A stretch of 64,000 bases of DNA from Leucocoprinus leucothites (taxonomy: Eukaryota; Basidiomycota; Agaricomycetes; Agaricales; Agaricaceae): positions 992,001-1,056,000 of the forward strand of contig JAACJO010000013.1 of the NCBI GenBank assembly GCA_013368445.1, given 5' to 3'. The notes under the pieces are model-generated. The model worked only from the letters and a program-made list of their open reading frames with translations, was not told the DNA's origin and did not search any database. This document shows positions 37,374 through 47,893 of this stretch, piece by piece. The translations under genes were made by a program, and so were the position numbers. Position 1 is the first letter of the stretch. Each line of letters opens with the position of its first letter.

Positions 37374-39537
37374 AGGGTTTTTTATGTTTGTTCAACCTCA
37401 CGAGCCTTCCGCGTTCAAGAGTGGTAGATACCATTCTTGGTACATAGTATGCCTTCTTCATTCATCTATCAATCGTGATTTGTGTTTCGGTCGGAATTGG
37501 TCAACCCATTGAATGAAGCATCCGTGGTTACGGACTCGGAACTACTGCGAGAGGCTCGAGGATACATCTCAGATTCCATACTCTATCGGAGGCCGACCGC
37601 AGCTCGGATAGTCGGATAGTTGTCCCTTATTGACTTGGGAATCACATTAATTGATACGAGCGTTTAAATACACCATAGACCAATGACACGCGCATCTTCG
37701 ATAAACATACTATTCCAAGGCAAAGATTATTTCATTTACAACAAGGACATAGTGGAGCTGATGGAGGTTTTCTGAGAGCTTGATCCATCCACGTAATTCG
37801 AGAGGCCTACGGCGTCTGGATGAAACAAGTTCAGCTATTCCTGGGGACTTGAGTGACCCGCAAAAAGGTATTGTTCCTCTGTATCGTTGATGCCACATAT
37901 CAATTCAGAATATCTCGCATCTGTATTCGACATGCCTTTCGGTCTGGTTCAAAGAATACTCACTTGAGGCGAAGCTCGGGTGTCTGAGTAGTGGCTCATG
38001 GAGCCGCATGTCGGTCCAACCGCCGAGCCACCGAAGCTGATGCCAATTGATGAAAGTGGAGGACTTGCCGAGGAACGAGGCAAGTGCGATTTCTTGTGAC
38101 ATAAGTGGCACGTCACGGGGATTGGGTTAGTGCGCCAGCGCACTCCTTTTCATATTTGTACTTTATTGTACCTTCCGGTTTCGACTGTATTATGGCGTCA
38201 AAACCTCCAGATTTTTTATTTTCCCGCCCACCCATACCCCTAACCACCATTCCTTCTAACTAAACTCCAATACTAACTTAGACTAACTACTCAGACAGCC
38301 ACACAGTGAGCCGAAGGCGAACATGCGGTTTGGGGTGACCCGTCCGCGTTCTCCTTCGGCCTCACAAACAAGAAAATTGGCCGCTTATAGCCGCCGTTTC
38401 CTTTCCCCACACTTTGTGTGTGGTTGTCCGGTATGATATAAATTAGAGTACCCTGCATGGAATGAATAGTCACAAGAATGCTGTTTAGCTAGTTACCAAT
38501 GGGGGAATAAAGTGATTTGTGTATCAAGGACGGAGCTGTTCCGAGTGGAAGATAGCCGCACGAGTTTGAGGCGATCGCAATAATCAGTCGCCCGGAAACA
38601 GCCTCTGAGGCGCGCGGTATAGTATGTCAATGAATGAGCACAACTAGTCCCACAACTGATCCTGGTCAACATTGCTCGTGCTCCATAAGTCCTTGTGTAA
38701 ACACCTCCGCAGAGACAAGCGAGGCCAAAGCCTTGTGGTATCACTCTGAAGAATTCGTACGAATCCTCTGGACCCTTCCTTGACGCAAGTCTGAACCGGA
38801 TACCTGCGAAGCTGAGCGACCAAAATTTCGGATACACGCGCCTGTGACTGCGTAGCTATGTCGCACATTTACCACGTTTTTATCATGGCGCCCAGCCATT
38901 TCCTTCTCCAGAGCCCATATCTGAAGTTGGCGCAGCTAAAGGGACCCAAACCAAGCGTGCAAGGGTGGAGCATGGATCACCTTGCGTTGGACCTGCGCTG
39001 GTATTGAATGTCTTGACGTTTATATTTAGCTCTAGATTGTCTAATTGGTCTCAGAGCTATTGGCGAAGCATGACGCTGAAGTCGGCCCTGCACGGTCGTT
39101 GACCTGCACCGATGTTGGAGAAGGCCACTGGTATATACATGGGCAGTGATAAGTAAGGACCCTTGAAATTTAGTCGTGGGTAGGTCAATGGAGTGGTTTT
39201 ATTCTGGAGAATTCTCTATCTTGCCGGTCTGATTGCGGTGAGTTGGGGTAAAGTGCAGTTTCATGGGCCGTCGTCGAGTTGTTTACTGGAGAATAGGGGT
39301 GCTCTGTGGCCTGGGTTTGGGTATAGTTGAGCAGCGGCACGTTTATTTTACTGAACGTAAAGTCATCAATTTCGGTCGGATCATCGGCATGTGGTGATCG
39401 CAAGATCTGCCCATGTGCACAGAAGGCTGTGGGTCCACCGCGCGCTTCGAATGATCGCGAAGGGATGTCCTAGTAGGGCTCAAGGGACTACGTAGGCCGA
39501 CGTGTGAGGGAAAAATTACTTCTCCACGATGTCAATA
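37374..39537. other. Gene-poor stretch
   Basis: About 2.1 kb with no gene I can support. It includes a short direct duplication (CGGATAGT twice near 37606-37622). Confidence 0.35.
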
Positions 39538-39810
39538 TTACTTTTGGTGGACGTGGTGAATCTCGATCATCCATGGTAGAGGCCAGCATTTATCTCTATG
39601 TTCCACAAGAACGTCGATGATACCACCCACGAGAGGACCCGTTTCAATGTGGTACTTGGAATCTATGAGCATAAAGCCGCCATTAGCACCGCCCCCATTT
39701 AACAGCGACACGTCTGCAGTCCAGAAATGGCATATCCCTGGCACGATGATGGTAATGCACTTCAAGTTCAGGGTATGCGAAGCGTCATGGCTGAAAGTTT
39801 GAAGGCGCAT
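39538..39810 (-). CDS. Possible small protein or exon, unrecognised
   Basis: Minus-strand open frame of 90 codons from an ATG at 39808-39810. It has protein-like composition (CHFWTADVSLLNGGGANGGF, then YHIETGPLVGGIIDVLVEH and a PWMIEIHHVHQK end). It could be a small gene, or the last exon or a relic of a larger one. No family recognised and no convincing promoter or splice sites. Confidence 0.3.
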   Translation of the reverse strand: MRLQTFSHDASHTLNLKCITIIVPGICHFWTADVSLLNGGGANGGFMLIDSKYHIETGPLVGGIIDVLVEHRDKCWPLPWMIEIHHVHQK

Positions 39811-40124
39811 TGGGAACAACGCTCATGGACTGGCATGAGATGTTATTTGATACCGATGCTCTGGCGCGCCATATCGCCATCAGAAAGTAGGTTATCTTGT
39901 TTTGAGCCATTCTCCCGGAGAGATATAAAAGATGGATGTATCAAGTTTTTTTTTTGTAAGAGGTTGCTGTAAGAGGCAAGATTTGAATACCGGGCACAAT
40001 GCCCGGGAAATGGGCGTTTATATATCATGTGATAAACACGTGAGCCGAATTTTGAGGACATATTCCCCTTTTGGTACTATCCATCTTCCCCGAGCTTGCA
40101 TCGTTGTCGCGTTGAGGTCCCGCA

Positions 40125-41194
40125 ATGTTCAGAATCTCCCTCCCCAATGGTACGTAGGACACCTGGTTCTCATTCATAAATCTACAATCTGAGCAATAAA
40201 CTTAGCATCGTGGCCGCTAACCTCCATTTCATCCCGGCTTTCTTCAAGTTCCGTGTCATCTTTTCACACCTCAGCTGTTCTACAAGCCAGGCGGACTGCC
40301 TCTTCTAGAAAACGAAACATTCAACGGACACAGGAGCGTAGAATCCAAGAAGCCCAGAATAAACCCAGCATCGTTCTCGGAACACGTGCTCACGAAGAGG
40401 AAACCGTTTGGCCAAAATGTGACCTAGCGAAATGCCTCGTCAATCCTCATAGCCTCAATGGGCCACCCGTCACTTTACCCTCCACCTCTACTTCATCCTC
40501 GGCTTCATCCGCGATGCCTGCGCATCTCCTGGAAACAATAGAAAACCCTGAATTGGGAGCGACTGTCACTGTTCCAAAGCATACGAATTACGGTATCGAC
40601 GCACCGGAGAAAGAAATGCTGTTCATGGAACTTCCAAATCTCACCGCAACAGCCCCTCTCATAGCGGATGAATCAAGTTTCAATTCTACATTTGACGTAG
40701 GAGCGCGGAGTCAAGTATCAGCGGAAGCTTTAGCAGGGAAACATGCGGCAGCCGCAGAGGCAGAGAAGAAGAAAATGGACGCGTTTGCCAAGGTTATTGA
40801 CCTTCAGAACGCGAATGCTGGAGGTATCGCGTATGAGAATAGGAGGAGAATCATTCTTGCTTTCTCGGCGCCTGAGAATCCGTTTGATCCTGGTCGGACT
40901 GAGGTTCAAGGTGAGCTCTTTTAATCTTATTTTCATCTCCTGTTCGCTTCTCTTATACTGACTGATACGTCGACTTATCTAGCTGCGCTCCTTACTTACA
41001 AAATCCGCAATATGTGGAGTCACTTGACCACGTTCAAACGTGATGTCGGCAATCGTCGTGGCCTCTTAAAACTCATTCATCAACGCGCGAAGATTCTACG
41101 TTACCTGAAGAGGAAGGATCAAGATCGTTACGAGGCTCTCCTCCCCCGGCTTGCTCTGGATTCTCGGAGCGTCGAGGGCGAGCTCGTATTATAA
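40125..41194 (+). CDS. Mitochondrial small-subunit ribosomal protein uS15m
   Basis: Component of the mitochondrial ribosome small subunit. Model: exons 40125-40149, 40206-40910, 40983-41194 = 313 aa. The 25-base first exon supplies the ATG; spliced, the N-terminus MFRISLPNASWPLTSISSRL, followed by Ser-rich and Arg-containing sequence, is a good mitochondrial presequence. Without this exon the main frame has no ATG after its upstream stop. The C-terminal exon carries the S15 signature (HLTTFKRDVGNRRGLLKLIH, QRAKILRYLKRKDQDRYEAL). The long N-terminal extension before the S15 domain is common in fungal mitochondrial versions (yeast MRPS28). Confidence 0.88.
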
Positions 41195-42024
41195 TCTTAT
41201 AATTTACCTCATCAATGCACAGTCACTACGCTTTCGACTAATACACTCCATTCGACTGGATATGCATATCACGAGGTTTGGTATACTATCACATTTGAGT
41301 AAAAGTAGACAGAAAATGTAAAGAGTAGTTGATAAATCAACATATCAACATATCAACATCGACTTTCTGAATCTGTCTCGAGGAGCCACGATCTTAACCG
41401 ACAACGCCAACAATGATTGAATGATAGTTTATACAATGGACAAAAACAAGAAAATTTTAAACACATCTAGTCCAGAGGAAGGGAGTCAAATGATCTTAAA
41501 TAACGAAAACAACTCAGGCTAACGGTCATAACCCAGTGACGGAATCCAGGTCTCCAAGAGCATTGCAAGGAAAGCAAATGGAAAGCCGTTAAAGACAAGT
41601 TGGAAACTCCAGCAACAACAGAAAAAGAAATTAACTTGGCCTGATGCAAGGTGTGATAGAGCGAAGAAAACAAAGGAAAGAAAACAAATTGCATAAAGCG
41701 ATCATAAGATACGAGATGACGATGAAGGTGACAGTTGATGGGCTACAAGTTGGGTGTTGATTGTTCTTGAATGAATAGGACAATGCAATGTTGGGCGGGT
41801 ATTGAGTGAAATGCGAATGATGCCAATGTAATACGTTCGAGATCCGCGAGGGGTAGGGGCGAGTCGAGGGAGGGGTCGCAAGGAAGGGAGGAGGAAGAGG
41901 AATCAAGAAGGTAAAACCCGGCAGGGGGTTGAAGGTCATAACGACGAGCGGATAGGGCGATATCAGTGAGGAGATGAGATAGATAGCATAGTTTACGATA
42001 TGTGGATGGTATGTTGAGGCCTGG
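41195..42024. other. Convergent intergenic region (uS15m and cyclin 3' flanks)
   Basis: AT-rich with a short ATCAACAT repeat near 41336-41358. No gene seen. Confidence 0.4.
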
Positions 42025-43987
42025 CTATCTCTCTTCCGCACCAGCACCCTGTTCTGCTTGAAGTTGACGTTCCATCTGTTCGCGTTCGAGGCGAATCTCC
42101 ACTTTCAGCCGAGGAAGTTCGTGAGCGAGGTTGACCTGAGTCTCCTCTGGCCACCGATCAAGTGCCCACTCCCGCATATATATGCTTGACTGTGAAACGT
42201 TAATACATGTGGCTGCTCCATAAGTTCCAGACAAGACGGACCTTGTAATACCGCTTCCCAGCATATTTCTTGTGAAAGGACTCGTGTCGAATAGGTTTGA
42301 GGATGTAGTTCAACATGATGTTCGCAGTAGGAACGAGTGCACTCTCGGCATAACCAGAGTAGTGAGCAAGATTGGGTGTCTATAAAAATCGTCAGAATCC
42401 TGAGTATAGTGATACCATTATCTCGTACCCATTGCTCGTAACCCAGAGCTAGCCTAGAGAGCCATATGGATGCAGCAGCCATTAACGAAGGGGGTGCTGC
42501 AAGTAACCGCCATTCAAGGCAACTAATCTCCAAAAGGTATTTTGCCAAGGTTCGAACCTTAACATCATAACCATCGGCCTTGCTGACCCGTCGAAGATAA
42601 TGCACAGGATTAGGGTAGCCGAGATTCCAATCGAGGGTTTTCAGAACATAACGCTCCGCCTGCAAAATTTCCGATTCTGTGTACGTCGAGTCTGCACAGA
42701 GCAGGAAATGTGAAACTGAGGGAGAGATGACCTCCTCGAATTTAGATGCGATGAATAGGCAAGTCACGCCCACAAGCTGGAGTTTTGCAAGTGAGACGAC
42801 CCGGGCAGACAGAAAACGATCAATAAGATTGACACAGAGGAAGAGGGTTTCGGGGAGGAGACGGAAGCGAACATGAACTTGAATAAGCCAATCCATGAGG
42901 ATGCCGCGCATTTTCCAAGCAAGTTCTTTTTGGCTTTCCATGTAATGGGGGTTCGGCATTGTCGTGAGCTGTGTAGACAGGTAAGTTTTGAAGCGTAGAG
43001 GCAATGCGACGAGAAAATATACATACCTCAACCTGGCGCAGATACTTGAAAATATCCACAACGTACTCGCTGACCATTAAGGGATCATCAACGTCATCAG
43101 CGTCAAGATCGTCCCACGGAGAGTCCTCTGGATCAGCCTCAACCTCATCGGCATAGGCTTCAAGCTCAGCACTGATACGAGCAGCAAGGGCAGCCTCCTC
43201 AGCCTGGACACGCGCTTCTTCAGCCGCCCGCGGGTCCTCCGGAGGCTCCGATGATGTACGTCGCCTCTTCATGTCGCGATGGTCCTCAACATCGTCTTCC
43301 TCTGCTTGAGCTTGCAGCTTTGAGCGGCTCTCCCGAGTAGAAAGCCATTTTGATGGCTGTCGCACATCCCTTGCTGGCAGTGAACCACGTTTGACGAGAC
43401 TGGGTATTACAGGGGGGTCGACCGCCATAGCGTGGTCATCCTTCGTCGGGGCAGCTTTGGTATCTCGTTTGACTGGTGCTACTCGAACCTCCTTTTCTTT
43501 TTGGGCAACATGGGAAGCAGCGGGTTTGGCGATCTGTTTAGTTCCGACTGTTCGTAAAGGCTGACGAGTGGCAGCAGGTTTTGCCTTCAAGACGACACCA
43601 TCAAAAGTCTCCTTAGAATTTTCCTTCTCTTTCCCTTTCGTTATAGCAGTACGAGGCTTGTTGTTCATTGTGACTTCGCCGAGGGCCTCGCGTTTTCGCT
43701 TGACAGCGGTGGGGTCCGCCTTAACGTCACCACCAGTGATGGACTTTGCTCTTGATGCTGCTGTCGCTCGGGTGACCCCGCCGAGTCCAGACGCAGCGGG
43801 AGCACCGCCAGTTCCTGACGGCGGTTTGCTCCTGGTCGCAATTCGCGAAGGCCGAGCATTTGCATTTTCATTGTCTTTGATAGCAGTCGAACGGGTTACC
43901 CGTACTGCACGGCGTGTCTGCGAGTTGATCAGAAAACACATCACAAAACAAGAGAGCTGCGGGGCGTACTGGTATAGCTGATGACAT
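42025..43987 (-). CDS. G2/mitotic B-type cyclin
   Basis: Activating subunit of Cdk1 at the G2/M transition. ATG at 43985-43987 reads MSSAIP, then an intron (GTACGC...CGCAG), then TRRAVRVTRSTAIKDNE. A destruction box (REALGEVTMN) in the N-terminal region marks it for APC/C-dependent degradation. A KR/Ala/Pro-rich disordered region and an acidic stretch (EADPEDSPWDDLDADD) precede the cyclin box near 42960: MRGILMDWLIQVHVRFRLLP, then LCVNLIDRFLS, LVGVTCLFIASKFEEV and LKTLDWNLGYPNPVHYLRR. The C-terminal cyclin fold continues to about 42028 and ends EQGAGAEER. Several short introns, e.g. near 43025-42965. Domain order and size are typical of fungal Clb/Cdc13 cyclins. Confidence 0.93.
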
Positions 43988-45143
43988 GGCGACCAGTCCA
44001 AAGCGTAGATGTCGGGAGGGAGGACTGTAGGTGGTCGCAGATGATAGGATGCAATCACCGTCTTCAAACGACAAAGGTATATCCAACAAAACACGTGATG
44101 AACAAATATGCGCAATTAGGTGAACGCGTTAGTCACATGGTAGGCGCGGTCGTGCCTCATTGTTCGTTCCCGACGCGTTCCTATTCTGATCACGAGCCAA
44201 CGGGTCTTTTGTTTTCTCTGCATCAGATACAGACGCGACTTGGACTCGATAAACACTACGGCTGAGTTACTGCTTCCAGCCTCGTGCTTGATGGGCTTCA
44301 CTTTTAATGACTACTGCTAACTTGCAACGTGTTAGCCGTCTGTCGCGCTTCATTGAATGACGGCCTGGTTATTTCCTACCGGGACACGGGTTAATTGCAT
44401 CAAGTGCCAGCGCTGCAGGCGCTTGTCCCGGGTCTCCATGAACCTATGGCAGCCCCTTGATGGCGATCACCAGTCTTCCAAGGAATGGCAGCCTTTTTTC
44501 AAGCTCAGACTCTAGAGATGATGCTCCGCTTGGTCTAGCACGCCGCCAAACCTACACAGCATTTGCTTTTGGCATTGGGGTTCGGCGGAGGAAGTCGATC
44601 CTCAACCTCAAATCAAGAATGGTTCAGAGCGGATATTCCCCCGGTCTCGAGGAGGATTTGTAGTTTCAGCTCTGAAGAAACTTGATCTGAAGAAGGTGCA
44701 TTGCGCAATATATGTCCCTCAGACCTCACAATCGACATAAAGTCTAACAAGCGACCTCGTCGAGCCCGAAGTCGCATGCCGGCTTAAAGCTCCCCAGTTC
44801 AATTGTACCTGCGATATTTGCCGAAGGGACATTTGGGGAAAGCACATAACTAGCCGGCTCCGGCTGTTTCCCTAAATTGTTGTGTTTTGTTGCCAATCTT
44901 CGCAACAATGACCTCGACAAACTGGGACCCATGGCCACACGCCACCTGCCACACATGATCAAGCAATATTCCGTCGCTTTGTGTTAGTCAAATCCATGCG
45001 GACATGGCACATCCGACCGTTGACGTCCCCTGATGATATCACGGCAGCCGCCACAATTTTAGTCTTTCGCTGCCTGAAAAGCACTTCACTGATCACCGAC
45101 ACCTTTCACAATATTTCACGCTCACGCCTTGTTCCTTTTCCAG
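43988..45143. other. Divergent intergenic region (cyclin / PAH gene 1)
   Basis: About 1.15 kb with no supported gene; presumably the promoters of the two flanking genes. A pyrimidine-rich run (TTGTTCCTTTTCCAG) directly precedes the ATG at 45144 and would also fit a 3' splice site, so an upstream 5' UTR intron is possible. Confidence 0.4.
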
Positions 45144-46828
45144 ATGGATCCAAAAAGGACAACACCCAGTCCTCCTTCACAAGCTCTGCCTCTGCCACAG
45201 CCATCCCACGCTTGGACTGAGGATTCATCTCCGAAGTCCCTGAACCAGATAACACATTTGCCAGGGCAGCCCCCGCCATCTTTAAAATCGGTCTCAGCAG
45301 ATGCTTCAAATACGCAACCTCTACAGCACTCCTTTGATCAGAGTGCTTTGAGCCCACGTAACCCTCCCATCCCCACTTTGACTGTACCACACACAGCATC
45401 GTCCAACCAGCATCTTTCACCCCACCTACTCAGACAATCGAGCTCCTCGTTCCCTCATCAGATCCCATCACCTCAACTTCTTCCTGGATCCTTCTCCCCA
45501 GGTCAACTCCCCTCCCAAGGGACTGCATCACCGCACTCTTTTCTTTTGCCTTACTCGAACAGCGATCAAAGAGCCTCACTATCTTCAAACGCACCTTCTG
45601 CCATCGCGCCAGTCCCCACTACCGGGTTTCCCAGTTACCTCTCCCTTGGTCAGCTTCCCTTAAATCGGCCTCCATCCTCTCCCAATAGACTGTCCCCGAA
45701 CCGACTCCCCCACCCCAGCCAACTTCCTCCGAATCATTGGCCGACCTCAGGCTCCCTCTCCGATCGAAGCTCCCCATCAATATCCTCGAGTTCAAGCACG
45801 AGGGGTCCATCCGTTGTACCAACGACTACCAATTCCGTCCCTACTTCCGATCCGAAACCATCCGTCCATCGCCAACCGAATCTTCCCCCACGTTTCAGCG
45901 CCGCTGCCACCGCCACAAATACTATCCCGAATACCATCTATTCGTCTGTGCCTGACTCTGTTCCGATTGCAATTCCCCCTACGCAAAATTCAATCCCGAC
46001 TTTGAGTCCTAATATACATTTGCAAGTCATGGTTCCACCTCTCATACATCCGATCCCTCAGCTCCCAGTTCCTGCGATCAGTGTTCCTTTCCCTCATAAC
46101 GCTGCTAGCACTGGTGGCGCTGGAACCTCGTCTGCACCTTCTCATGTTGAGCTCTACGTCGACCAAGTACAACAACATTTCTCAGCTCAACCAATATTAT
46201 TCATCGAATTCCTGATATTAATCCGGCAACTCAATACCGACAAGTGAGTACGTCCACTGTCTTCTATCATTCGACTTTCGTTGATGGCCCTGATGGTATG
46301 TATAGAATTGACAAAAATGAATTCGTCCAACGCATGGGCAGGCTCCTCATTGGGAGGATGGACCTTCTTTTCGGAGTAGGAATATTTATTCCACCTGAGG
46401 CCCGACATCTCGTTGGCGCGAGGATTCATGCTATCGCGACCGCTCAGCACAATGTTGAAAGAGGGTTTGCTGCAGGTTCATCTAACGTTTAGATGATTGC
46501 ACACAGAAAACTGACTTGATTGAATGTGTAGGTTCCACTCTGACACCCGAACCTTATTCGAGTCCTACTATGGAGTATATGACAAGGCTCAAAGATATGG
46601 TTGACCCAGAGACTTGGAAGTTGGTTCAGGTGATACTGAAGAGATATTACTCCAATCTGCTTGACATCTTGATCCAAGTGCGTGTTCCAGATCCTTCTTG
46701 TGATCCTTAAGTAGTTTCATTGACGGTGTGAATAGAGGGAAGCCAAAGCTCAACTTGAACATATCCTACGAGACTACCCGGATCTGATGAGAGATTGTGG
46801 AACCTTGTTGGTCAGTAGATTCAAATGA
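45144..46828 (+). CDS. PAH-only SIN3-like protein 1 with long Pro/Ser-rich N-terminus
   Basis: Model: exons 45144-46243, 46306-46475, 46532-46677, 46736-46828 = 502 aa, frames closing. Residues 1 to about 335 are Pro/Ser/Leu-rich and low complexity. Two paired amphipathic helix units follow. The first runs from ELYVDQVQQHFSAQ through FLILIRQLNTDK to IDKNEFVQRMGRLLIGRMDL and FIPPEAR. The second runs from PTMEYMTRLKDMVDPETWKL through ILKRYYSN to LEHILRDYPDLM. In SIN3 corepressors, PAH domains bind short helices of transcription factors. Here the HDAC-interacting and later SIN3 regions are absent, so a competitor, adaptor or relic role is inference. Introns sit inside each PAH at the same place and phase as in the paralog at 52766-53692. 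The ATG at 45144 is the first in frame. Confidence 0.68.
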
Positions 46829-47893
46829 CCTGCGCGGTTTTTCCTGACGATATCCGTGGACCAGCTATAGGTAGAACGCAGCCAAAGTTTATATCGTTCC
46901 GTGCTCTGAATTCAAGTACCTCGTTCATGTAGCCTTTGATTTAGGATTGCTCGACTTGCTTTGTACATGCTTTGAAATTGCTATCTGTTTATAAGATACT
47001 CAGGAATACTAATCGATGGTCGCCGATTGATTGTAAATGATACCAAGACCTTGTCCGTCATACAGCCAAACTTCGAAACCAAAAGAGGTTCACTTTCACT
47101 CATGCGTGGGGCGATATACTTATCTTTGGAAAGGAGACCCGGCTATCATGACAAAAGACCGGTAATCACAATACTTGTAGTATGGTGATAGGAGTTTCTG
47201 TCATTTTACCTTCCGAATCTCAGCCGCATCTCAGTCCGATCACTGCCACTCACCCAATGAAATGGAATCAATTTACGGTCGACTACGATACAAATGGAGA
47301 TGACATCCTATGACTTCATTCAAGCCTCGTTCATTTGCTCGGTCACTTGCCCGCACATGCGCTTTCTACTTGCTTAGGCGTCTAGGCTCCCGTCCTTTCT
47401 AAACTCTCAGGTCAATCGGACTCAGGTTAAAAATCAGTTTAGTGGGGCATCCCTCCCTATTGTTTTTAAATCAAGATCATGGGGACGGAAGTCTATCCGA
47501 TGACTTGCCACGATGCTATTCTTATATCAGTGGACACAAGACGCTCTCATGTTTCAAGCGATATATTCCGATCCCACCTGAACTTTTCTCCTCTCAATGT
47601 TTCCAGGCGGTACAGTTCAGACTTACTGTAATGGAGGACATTAGTTTCTCTGGAAATGGTGTTTGGTGCTTACTTGTGACTTCGAAATCTCATGCATCAT
47701 GATGGGTAGCATGACATATTCGGGTGCAGTCAGAAGATCAGAAGCGGCTCTATATAAAATATAGCCTCGCTGATTTTACGGATTTTTCTGCCTATCAGAG
47801 AAAAGCAAAAGATGTAATCATCGTTCTCTAAAGATCTAGCCAAAAGACCAATTGAGGAAGGTTATTCTACTGACATGATTAGCTAGATATACA
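46829..47893. other. Intergenic between PAH gene 1 and transposon relic
   Basis: About 1.1 kb, no gene recognised. Confidence 0.4.
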
